From NCBI RefSeq assembly GCF_032854445.1, contig NC_088295.1, forward strand, positions 52,989,249 to 53,053,248: a DNA stretch of 64,000 bases. The letters are read 5' to 3'. Source of the DNA: Liolophura sinensis. Its lineage: Eukaryota > Mollusca > Polyplacophora > Chitonida > Chitonidae. Below the pieces are notes generated by a model. The model saw only the letters and a program-made list of their open reading frames with translations, was not told the origin of the DNA and ran no database searches. How positions within the stretch are numbered: position 1 is the stretch's first letter; each line of letters opens with the position of its first letter. Made by a program: the position numbers and the translations under genes. Of this stretch, positions 49,437 to 60,600 are shown piece by piece.

Positions 49437-49640
49437 TTTATTTATTTGATTGGTGCTTTACTCAAGAATAATTTATTTATACGACTGTGGCCAGGATCAT
49501 GGTGAAAGGAAACCGAGCAGTGCCAGGGAAAACCCACGACCTTCCTCAAGTTGCCGAAAGACCTCCCCACATTCGACTGGTGATGGGCTCTTGGGTCATA
49601 ATTGCACCGTGCTGGCACGCTAATGACCACTCCTCTCGCG
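49437..49640 (-). mobile_element. SINE family 1, diverged copy
   Basis: Tail ATTTATTTATTTGATTGGTG through body (CATGGTGAAAGGAAACCGAG) to a decayed head (GGGCTCTTGGGTCATAATTG). It directly abuts the 53-bp minisatellite. Confidence 0.75.
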
Positions 49641-49689
49641 AAGCTGATACTATAATATCTATACCGTGTATATGAATGACCAGTCCAAT

Positions 49690-50345
49690 AAGGTAGAGGT
49701 GACTAATTATCTGCTTGATCGATGTATTTGAATCACGTAGGGGTGATTCTGTTGAATCTGTATAGAGTATTAAAATGACCAATCCTCTCTAGGAGATAAT
49801 CCTCTGGTATCTGTGCAGGCTATAGGAATGACCAGTCTCCATGTAGAGGTCATCCTGTAGAATCTGTATAGTGTATAAGACTGACCAGTCTCCATGTGGA
49901 GCTGATTCTGTACAATCTGTATAGTGTATAACAATGACCAGTCTCCATGTGGAGCTGATTCTGTACAATCTGTATAGTGTATAACAATGACCAGTCTCCA
50001 TGTGGAGCTGATTCTGTAGAATCTGTATAGTGTATAACAATGACCAGTCTCCATGTGGAGCTGATTCTGTACAATCTGTATAGTGTATAACAATGACCAG
50101 TCTCCATGTGGAGCTGATTCTGTACAATCTGTATAGTGTATAAGACTGACCAGTCTTCATGTGGAGCTGATTCTGTAGAATCTGTATAGTGTATAACAAT
50201 GACCAGTCTCCATGTGGAGCTGATTCTGTAGAAGCTGCATAGTGTATGAGAATGACCAGTTCCTCGCGGAATGGATTCTACAGTATCTGTTTAGTGCATT
50301 TGAATGACGAATCATCACATGGAAGTGACTCTGTAGTATCTAGAC
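49690..50345. repeat. 53-bp minisatellite, about 12 copies
   Basis: The unit is AATCTGTATAGTGTATAACA, ATGACCAGTCTCCATGTGGA, GCTGATTCTGTAC. The central copies (49861-50230) are nearly identical and the outer ones diverged. Confidence 0.95.
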
Positions 50346-50348
50346 TAA

Positions 50349-50440
50349 TATTTATTTATTTACTTCTTTGGTTTTTTTTTATTCCATGGTAGAGAATATT
50401 TCACTTATATACGATGGGAGGAGACCGAGCTCGGAACTCC
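50349..50440 (-). mobile_element. SINE family 1, degenerate tail fragment
   Basis: ATTTATTTATTTAC...GGTTTTTTTTT, then AGAATATTTCACTTATA and GGGAGGAGACCGAGC; poorly preserved. Confidence 0.5.
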
Positions 50441-50739
50441 ATTATCTTGGTACTTCTCTCAAAGACATAACATAATTTACCGCAAACACTAATCTGGCAC
50501 TACAATCACGTCGGTAAAACATTCGCTCTCTTAACCAGTTATTACACATCATTTTTTCTTGTCATATGATGACCATAACTGTAGATGTTGACACAAAATG
50601 ATTTCCACAATTTTTCTTTGATAGCTTCACTACAAGTTTTGAACTTTCTAATTAAACTGTTGGATCGAATACAAAGCTTTCATATTTGACCTTCAATGTT
50701 CGTCACAACGAAGAAGGCGCTTGTGTTACTGTGTACAAG

Positions 50740-51540
50740 ATGTATATGACAAACTCATGATATAACAAAACAGGCCCACTAAGCCGTCCAGTGGGTGGAT
50801 CACAGAATTTATAGTACTATAGTATTTTATAGTACCTTGGCCTAACCACCACAACGTCCATTTCTTGGTATTAAATATGACGTGATGACTGACTGATAAA
50901 TCTGTACATACGTCAAGAAGTAACTCCAGGGGCCGAGCTGACATGTCATTGGCATAGACTGATAACAAAATACCCGTGATATTACAGCCAAGGCAAGCTC
51001 GAAACAGAGCAATGTCTATCTCGTGAACATAAAAAGAGCATCAAAAGGAATATGAACACAGTTCAGATTATACCCACCATTCGAGTAATAACTATTTATA
51101 TCAACATCAGAGAAATTATTACAATCAATATAACAATATTTGTCTTGGTTCAAATTAATACTTAGACCGGGTCGTGACTTCCAATTTAACATAACGCGCA
51201 AAGGGCGATGGTCAGAAGACATAAAGCTCGCAGACATCATTTACCGAATTAAAACGTTTGTGCATACACGATGATCTAACCAACAGGTGGACGTAAGAGC
51301 CTAGCCTACATGCGTGAAAGCAGTTGTAGGCAAACATTTAACATCAACAATACTAAGATCAAAAAGAGTCACAAAACTAAATAAGCTCTTTACCGAATTC
51401 CTTTCTAGTGGGATCATTCCAGTCACCTGTCACCATGACATTGAGAATAGGAAATTCGTTTATAATGGTTTTTATTTTGATTGATTGATAATCGCTGAGA
51501 AGTGGTTTGTTATCTGTGTTATCAGCAGGTAACACAGGCG
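50740..51540 (-). mobile_element. Degenerate LINE (CR1/L2-like) endonuclease and reverse transcriptase remnant
   Basis: Seen on the minus strand: an endonuclease-like stretch with VMVTGDWNDP (about 51440-51410), STCWLDHRVC (about 51290-51260) and SSDHRPLRVML (about 51225-51190). It is followed only about 200 nt later by the RT motif-C region GCNITGILLSVYANDM and LLDVCTDLS...HHVIFNTKK (about 50990-50855). Known: GD-N, S-WLDH and SDH are non-LTR endonuclease motifs, and YADD with H.I.FN..K follows in CR1/L2-like RTs. Here YADD reads YAND, there are stops and frame changes, and the spacer that should hold RT motifs 0-B is missing. It is a dead, internally collapsed copy. Confidence 0.75.
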
Positions 51541-51984
51541 AGGAGTAGTTGCGAGTGTTTGAACTCGAAACTTATTCCAAGCAGATTCGATCGTTCGGAC
51601 TACAAACTTATTTCAATCAATCTGTGATCATCATACTCGATTATGTCCGCAAATTTGCCTGGAGATGTTCGCTACAAGAGTGCAGTTCCACAAGGTCTAC
51701 CTTGAGACGGCTTTGCCTAATTCATATCTGCAATGCCTCAACCATAGAAATCTTTGTGTATCACGTTTAGCACAGAGCATTCAGGCGCATACAGCCAAGT
51801 TCCCTTGTCTTTCTATCATGGGTATTTTAGATTGACCTGCTTTCTGGGTTCGCGGTGACAACAACTGGTCAACGAGATGCTTCAGTATCTTTGAATTGCA
51901 CTTGTCTTCCACAAATATGGTGTGTATATTTGTGCAATACGTGTTAGAAAGAGCAGTGGTTTTCCTCAGGCAATCAAGTATCCT

Positions 51985-52054
51985 CCACTAATAAAACTAC
52001 CATCATATAAGTGAAAATTCGTCAGTGCAGTGTTAAACACCAAATAAATAAATA
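51985..52054 (+). mobile_element. SINE family 1, degenerate 3' fragment, plus strand
   Basis: CCATCATATAAGTGAAAATTC, then TTAAACACCAAATAAATAAA: the body end and tail only. Confidence 0.5.
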
Positions 52055-52548
52055 TGTCAAATATAAGACAATCCATCCTGTCACACAGCACTGACATCCA
52101 AGATACCGAGAGCAATCATGTTGGGTGGACACTCAACCAACTAATGAGATGAACTGATGATGTTTTATTATCGTGTTATTTTAAATTATTTTTTAAGATA
52201 CAATTCTTACATCTAGCAGTTCACGTCTATTTTGTACCAAAAATAAATCAATATGTACAAACAAAATGTACAGTGTGTAATTAAACCTAATTAGGAAGTA
52301 TAAACAATGTATGCACATGTGGTATGTTCAAGTGTCCATAGACTTCCGCTTGAGAAAGGGTGTTGATAATTAATGTATTTGTATTTGTCATTTGGTGAAC
52401 TCTATAATATTCTGTAATAAACTACAAGGTAAGTTAAATTGCAGAATAAACATAAATAATTATGTAACTGTTCACATCTCTTGATTGTACCAACACTTGA
52501 GCCATAAGCATATGGCACCTCCTTATACACACGGTAAACAACAAATCT

Positions 52549-52724
52549 GATTTATTTATTTATTTTATTGGTGTTTTACACTGTACTCAAGAATATTTCA
52601 CTTATACGACAGCAGCTAGCATTATGGTGGGTGGAAACCGGGCAGAGCCCGGGGGAAACCCATGACCATCTGCAGGTTGCTGCCAGACCTTCCCACGTAT
52701 GGCCGGAGAGGAAGCCAGCATGAG
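52549..52724 (-). mobile_element. SINE family 1, 5'-truncated, well preserved
   Basis: Tail TTTATTTATTTATTTTATTGG and an almost consensus body (GGGCAGAGCCCGGGGGAAAC), ending at GAAGCCAGCATGAG before the B box. Confidence 0.85.
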
Positions 52725-54481
52725 TATACATCTATCTATAAACAGGTCACTAACCTGTAAAAGGGCTAATTATTACATAAAATCAGAGCAGAGAAAAAAA
52801 GAACACAAAATAATCCCCTTCAGGTGCAAAAATATACTGAAATCCAAAGTACATCTTTTGCTCAGAAGTATATAAGATGAAATACAGAAACCAAGTCCTT
52901 TAAACTTGAAAGGGCCATAAATATGCAGAAACCAATGCATCGGCCACTAAAATAACAGATGTATATCTACAGTTGGTGGGGACATTGTCTATAAAATTCA
53001 GTTAAATCCTATGTATATTTTTTGCTAGGACACATTGACAAGAACAACATATAAACAAATACATAAGACAATGTGACATAAGACATCTGTGATATCTGCT
53101 TCCCAAACTAGAGTCAATTTTGAATACAAAAATATCACATGCAAATCTACAAATTGCAAGCATGTTTTTAGCTGGGATGCTCTGACTAAAAATTATTCAT
53201 TGACAAGAAGTTATTATGCTATGACAGATGGACAGATAAACACAGTAACAAACTAATGGCAATGTTTACATGTAAATACATGTATGACCATGGGGATAAA
53301 AATATTTCACCGTTATTGAAAACTCACAAACATGACCTGTGAAGTTATTATTTGATCAGATGTTTTTTTAATAAAAAAGACACAGTCAAGAGCAAACAAC
53401 AAATCCGAAGTTAACAAGTAAAACAGGAACAGGAACAGAGCTATTTGTCTAAAAATTGCAGGGAATCTACATCATTTTGTTGAGGCTCTTCAATGGCAAA
53501 AGATCTCAACAGAAATTACTGGTACAGTACATGTTGCATGAAGAGGAAATGTTTTACTTGTGAACTTTTGTATCAAGCAATTAAACAACATTATCAACTG
53601 AACAGAGCCAATCTAGATGTAGTTTTATAAAAAAAAAATCATGAACATTTATTGTATGCTGAACAGAAAAAAAAACCCTGCAATACTAACAGTCAATTTC
53701 TTTGCGCTTTAAACAAAGCAAAAGTATGTCTTAATGCCTAAAATATGAGCTGTATATGTTCTTACCCTGACATATTTACTGCAAAAAATTGTATCACATG
53801 ATCAGCAAAATTAGCAACAATGGGCACCACTAGTAGAAACAAAAAGTTTGTTGGAATTGTAAGGTCTCCTGTTCCTGTGCCCCTCCTCACTGTAAACTGT
53901 TTGGACAAGGTAGAAGGATGACAGTTAACTGTGCAAAAGCATGTGGTGCCAAGTTGTGTATCTTAGGAACCTCAGCTGAAGCTTTCCTTTATTGTGCTCG
54001 ATTGCAGACTTTTAACATTTGAACTTTTGATGCTTTTTGGAAATTTGAATGCAGTGTTTATTACTAATATTTTTTTTAGTATTTGAAAAAGAATCATATT
54101 GAATCTGTTTGATCAACTTAATCAGCAAGCATTATATGGTCATGGCTTTTGTGGTCGTTTTGAGTTACCCTCTGGTTTCATGCATTATTCAGCATCTCCA
54201 AACCAGGCATAACTGTGTAGTCCTGGACACTGGCAGCCCATGCATTATCTCCCTTCATCAACTGTCAAGCGTGCCTGTAGTAGGACTTGAATGTAAAAAC
54301 CTCCTCCAAACTGTTAGAGCTACGTGATTGGTTAGTTGCCAACTCCACAAACCACTATTAAAATTCATACAGATCAGCTGACACCTGCCCTGAGCTTTGG
54401 TTGGGTGTCGCAGCAGGTTTTTCTCCCATCTATCACACAATGACATGCCAGCAGGTGCTATGTTGTAACCAGTGATACAGG

Positions 54482-54635
54482 TCAGTATGTGTGGTAAGTC
54501 AGCAATCTGTAGAAATTAGCCAGTTGAAGGGGAGTCAGAGGTTTGTGTAACCTCTTGGCTGATGACAGCATTCCATACTTCTGTCGCTCCAGGCCACGTC
54601 TGTGCCAAGCATCATGATTCTTCTTCCTGAGCCAC
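54482..54635 (-). CDS. CCDC181: CCDC181 last coding exon
   Basis: Acceptor TTCTTTGAACAG|G completes the Gln codon, giving QWLRKKNHDAWHRRGLE and ending LTYHTY then TGA (54484-54482). This matches the C-terminal F.QWLR+K block of CCDC181. On the coding strand, AATAAA hexamers at 54062-54057 and 53993-53988 are candidate poly(A) signals, giving a 3' UTR of roughly 0.45-0.5 kb. Confidence 0.8.
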
Positions 54636-57600
54636 CTGTTCAAAGAAAAGCAATCAATGAACTACGCCAAGCAGTATGCAACTACATTCACTCATAAGAG
54701 TAATAAAGTAAAGTACTACACAGGAGACAAGTCTATTGGATAAAACAGATGCTAGATTGGTTTCCATGGTTATACATGCAGTAGTTTCCTGAAACTTCCT
54801 TACAATGGGGAAATCGTAAAACCTTAGCTGTGACAAGAAGCTCTTTAAATCCTTCTCTCCATCCATTGGTTGGTCTGTCAGTCCAATTTTTGACAGCCTA
54901 TATCTTTTAACTTCGGTCAGATGGTCAACTATTTGACATCCTATCTTTTAGCATGGACAAGTCAGTCATCTGTTTGACATCCTATCTTTCAGCATGATTT
55001 AGTCACTCAATTCTTTGACGTCCTATCTTTCAGCATGGATAAGTCTGTCCAATTTTTGACATCCTATCTTTCAGCATAGGCAAGTCAGTCAACTGTTTGA
55101 CATCCTATCTTTCAGCATGATCTTGTCAGTCAACTGTTTGACATCCTATCTTTCAGCATGGGCAAGTCAGTCAACTGTTTGACATCTATCTTTCAGCATG
55201 GGCAAGTCATTCCAATTTTCGAATCCTGTATTTCCACATGGACAAGTCAGTCCAATTTTTGACACCCTATCTATTAGTATGAGCAAGTCAGTCCAAGTTT
55301 TGACATTCTATCTTTTAGCATGGACAAGTCAGTCATCTGTTTGACATCCTTTCTTTCAGCATGATTTAGTCACTCAATTCTCTGACGTCCTATCTTTCAG
55401 CATGGATAAGTCTCTCCAATTTTTGACATCCTATCTTTAAGCATAGGCAAGTCAGTCCACTGTTTGACATCCCATCTTTCAGCATGATCTTGTCAGTCAG
55501 CTGTTTGATATCCTATCTTTCAGCATGGACAAGTCAGTCAACTGTTTGACATCCAAATTTTTCAGCATGGTCTAGAAAGTCCAGTTTTTGACATCCCATC
55601 ATTTAACATGGGCTATTCAAATAACAAGGGGCCTGTGTGCATTGACTTATTGCTGGATGTTCCAGCTCTTGCAAATTTACTGCCTGTGAATCCGTGAGTA
55701 ATAGCAAGTTGTTTTAGCACAAGTGAGTATACTGACTGTCTAAAGGCTTGGTCACACTCTTTTTGAGATCGGCATGGCTGACTACATCTTCTCTCTTCCT
55801 CCTCTCTCTGCTTCAGTAGCTTCTCTCTCTTATTCTGCTCCTTCTTCACCTGAAGCCACTCCCTAAAGTAGCTTCTCTGATTGCTCTCCTGAATACACAA
55901 AACACAATCGATATTTAGAGTCAATGCGAAAGATAAACAGTTAAACTTAATCAAATGCTCTTTTACCAGCCTTAGAAGAAAAAATAATCATACATAAATA
56001 TCAAAATGTTTTGAGACACAGGCAAAATAGACCAGTAATGAAACAGTTCAAGCGATGGTGGCATTTTACGAGATAATGTACAAGGGGAAACAATCCAACT
56101 TCATTGTCTTAGATCGTACAGAACTGTCTCATAATGAAAAACACCTTAGAAACATGATGACATTTATCAAAATGGAAGAGAAAAACAGCAAACCTTGGTA
56201 CCGCAGATTAATTTTTAGTCACAAGATGAAAGCAAACTAAAGGGAGACATTTTAATGGGACTGGTCAAACTTAATGTTTTATCAGTTCTTGCTCAAAGTT
56301 ATAAATAAAAAATCTGGCTGTCCTCCATTACACTGGTTTAATTACCGCAGTCCAAAGAACAAGAGGTTACCCTCTAACTAAGCATACATTTACAATATTA
56401 GAAATGTAAGATTTCCACATAAAAATGTCACACACTAGGTTGGTATTTTTGTAAATCACAACTCATACCTTCTCTTGACTGTCATACCTCTACACTGTTC
56501 ATGGTTAACTGGCCTAAGCATGATGAAAAAGCTTGACTTTCAATCAATGTATGAGAGCCTAATGCTAACAGTATGTCATAAAATGTTGCAATTAGATCTG
56601 ATGTGTAATTCTTAATTCGATACTCTCAATATTAATATCTCTATCAACTAAAAGTACTCCACTGATCGATGCCTCTTCGTACTGAGATGTTAACTGTAAA
56701 GTTTTGGAAGTTTTAACATGTCTGTAAGGCTCAGTTTATAAATTATTGTAAATTTTCTCCCAAAATGACAAAATCTACACCTGCACAGTATGTCATTAAA
56801 CACCTCCTATCAGATATACTGATCAGTGAACTGTAAGGTCATGCCACTTTATGTATCTTAGGCACAAATGTCCTTTTCCAAACTGCTGCAAATGGTCGTG
56901 GGTTTTCCACGAGCCCAGTTTCCTCCCACCATAATGCTGGCCGCAGTTGAATAAGTGAAATATTCTTCAGTATCCTTCAAAATAAATACAGAAATAAATC
57001 TTTTCTCCTGCAGTGGTATGCTTCTCAGTACATCTCATGATGAACAATTATTTCTTTGAATACACACTGCACGTTTTTTGTAAGCCTACCTCACGCTTTG
57101 TTTCCTGGGAATTAGTCCTTATTTTACAAGCTGAATTTTGTTTCCGTTTCAACCATGCATCAAATGCTTCTTCATTTTCCTTTCGTTTCAAACGATCTTC
57201 TTCCTTTTTCTTGGCCTTCATGTTTCTCTCTCTGGATTCTTTTCTCTTGATGCCCTCTTGAAGCTGCTGTTTTTCCTGTTCAGTTAGTCCATATGGTGAT
57301 ACATAGGAGAAATTCTTAAGGCGGAGCCATGCTCTATAACATTGGCTGAATGTGGTCGTTGTGAGGCTGGTCTGACACCACGGTGTCCACCAGGGTGTCC
57401 AGAGGATGGTCGAGGGGCAGATGGGGGTCTAGGGCTGACAATCACACTGGATTCTTTGTCAGGTTCATCAGTTTGTACAGTGCTTGATGGCGTTATTTCC
57501 TCCCGTTTTTCACGTTGCACACTGGACACATCATTGAACTGCATCTGCATACCCAAATCTCGGGCACGAATGTCATCAGCACTGACAAGTTCAAATTTGC

Positions 57601-60600
57601 CATCCCGTTCTATGAGGACTTTATGTTTACTTTGACCCTGAGGAGAATCACTGCTGCTGTTGTTGTTAAGAGTTGCCTGTGAATTGTCAGAGGGTTTTGT
57701 CAGTCTGTGAATGGAGCTGGGTCTGGGATGGCTCCTCCTCTGCTGAGGGGTCCTCCTCCCACTCTGCAGGGGGCACCACCAAGTCCACAGGGTCTTCTTT
57801 GAACATCACTTTGTGTTCTCTCTCGTCAGGCATAGGCTCGCTGGCCAAATCTGCATTCAGCTGTTTGATACGGTCCTTAACATCGTATTCTGGAGGTTCC
57901 TCATCTGTAACACGTACATAATATATATTAAAGGCAAAAAACACACTAGCACGGAGTATATGTCAGATGAAAAACCAGTAAAAACTGTGTAAAATGGTTT
58001 TAAAACATTAGATTCTATGGTAGTCTGTAGTGAGCCAGAGCATCATTGACGCCACATCCACATTTTTTGCTTGAAATAGTCCCTTTGGTGAATATATGGT
58101 GAATATGTACATGAATTTTTATTGATGAAATGTAGCAGCCCATGTGTATTAAGTGGCAAAAAGGCTGATGTGATGTCACTGGTTCCAATATTGCCAGAAT
58201 ACGCCATTGAGAATTCAAATTTTCAAATGCATTTTACTAGGTTGAAAAATTCCCAAAAATAAATCAAACTATTTTTTATGGACAGCGTTTCATATACTTG
58301 ATGTTACCTTTAATAGCCGTATGTGGGAAGGTCTGCCAGCAACCTGTGGATGGTTGTGGGTTTCCCCCGGGCTGTACCCAGTTTCCACCCACAATAATGC
58401 TGGCTGCTGTCGTATAAGTGAAATATTCTTGAGTGCTGCGTAAAACACCAATTTATTTGTTTATTTGATTGTGTTTTACGCTGTACTCAAGAATATTTCA
58501 CTTATATGACGGCGGCCAGTATTATGGTGGGAGGAAACCAGGCAGAGCCCAGGGGAAGCCCACAACCATCTGCAGGTTGCTGACAGACCTTCCCACGTAG
58601 GGCTGGAAAAGAAGCCAGCTTGAGCTGGACTTGAACTCAAAGCGACCGCATTGGTGAGAGACTCTTGGGTCATTACGCTGCGCTAGCGCGCCAACCGACT
58701 GAGCCATGGAGGCCCCCAAAACACCAAACAAATAAATAAATAAATAAATTACCTTTAATAGTGTTGCTGTTATTACATCTGCTAATATGTACCATCTAGT
58801 GACATGCAATAGTTACAGCACGTGACACAATCGATACAGATTATACTTTTGGTAAGGCAAAGCCCCGAGATGTATTCATATTTGGGAATTGGTAATGGCC
58901 ACATGACACGTCATGGTATCACAGTTGCTTTCACCCAGGATAAAAAAACTGTCATCACAACAAGCAATGGCAGAACATCTGGCGCGAGGGATAGGCATTA
59001 AATGTTTCAGCATGCCAGCCTAATCAAGTGATTAGAAAGTAAATTGGGTACAGCCTCCTTTCATAACCATTGTATGCACATTGCCAGCTCCTTCCATAAT
59101 CGATGGAGTGCAGTTGTTTAAAAAATAAATATTTCTAGCCATATCAACTGGTCAACTGCTACTTCACCAAAGATATCATACCGTATGAAGACCCACCCAG
59201 ATACACTGGACTGACAACAGTTCAACCAGCAATTGACTTATCTCCTAACTCTGAGGGCGAAATAAAAAAAGTACCTAGGTGGCCTGTTTTAAAGTCTTAG
59301 TTATGACCAGGACGAACAATATCAAGGGATTCACAGCACACCTATATCTCACCTGACTTAGCAGATCGTAAAACTGCATAATGTTCAACTTAGGTGATAC
59401 ATTGAAATACATATGTATGTCAGAGTGACAATGTCCCCTTAATGCTGAACGCCATGCGAGGAAGTTACAGCTTCCTCTTTAAAGGTCTTAGGTGTGATTC
59501 GATCCAGGGTTGACCCTGGATCTACAACTCCTGAAGCGGAAGCTCTACCAGCTGTGCTATCCAGGCCCGGTTGCATGTCAGATATTATTCTCAGATATTC
59601 ACGGATATTATCCATGTGAAATATAGAACTTTGAGAAGAACACCATGATAATGAAATGTGTGGTCAGCTATGAAAAGCATTATTATAATATGTACTTGAA
59701 TGGTGGTATCTATGAAAATAAAAATAATGACCAAATTGTCATTATTATTAAGGATGTAGCTGTCTAAATGACATACACAAGGTTTTAGACAAATTGGTGA
59801 AATACTTTAGCAGGAGTTCCGTGGACAAAATCTGTGTACCTGAACAAGAGTAATTATGAAACTAATGCTAAGTTTCATGGAAATATGTTCAGTACTTTCA
59901 AAATCTTAATATATGGAAAAGCACTGACCATTATGCCAAGTACTAAATGGGGGTAATTATGAAAATAATTACTCAATTTCCATTAATCAGCGCAGTAGTT
60001 TCTTCGGAGATTCATTGACAAAATCGTAAGTACACACAGACAGAATTAGATGTAACTACTGATCCCAATTAGAAAGATATAACCTGTTTAAACAGCAAGT
60101 TATCAGGAGGGCTTCTGAGAAAGGTAAGAATGACTTTAAATCCAACAAAAAAACAATGAATTCACTTACATATCTATGATGACAACTACCAATACATGTT
60201 ATGCTTGGCACTCCAAATAGCCTATGCCTACAGAGGTCTGTAGCCATGTACAATACAAACACATGTACAATGTGACGTCTGTGTTAGTGTACAGGCATTT
60301 ACAGTCTATCAGGTTTCAGTTCAGTTAATAGCATTTTATAACTACTGTGTGCCGGTGCTATTGTGAAATTTCAGCTGTATTCCTCTTGTAGCTCTCAGCT
60401 ATATAATGGCGAGAGCAGATATGGCTGTTTTTGGTGGGTACAAAATGCTTTCGAATTGTGCATCAAATCCAAGCCTTCCTGAGCGCCAAATTATCCGGAA
60501 TTTGAAAAAAACTCCAAAGTTCTTTGGCAATCTGTTCTACAACTGCATGCAGAACAGCAAACCATTTCAAAGAGAAATTTGATATGCTTGTTGTCACTTT

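Larger units (their letters stand above)
41374..54056. other. Presumed intergenic region between the NELL-like gene and CCDC181
   Basis: Holds the SINEs, minisatellites, microsatellites (also TA at 44259-44282) and LINE remnant listed separately. Unique stretches at 42800-43600, 43900-44700, 47470-49430 and 52740-54050 show no convincing exon on either strand. Confidence 0.45.

Noticed and set aside
57342-57921. Plus-strand frames of 97 and 82 codons
   Set aside because: Antisense shadows of CCDC181 exon 3.
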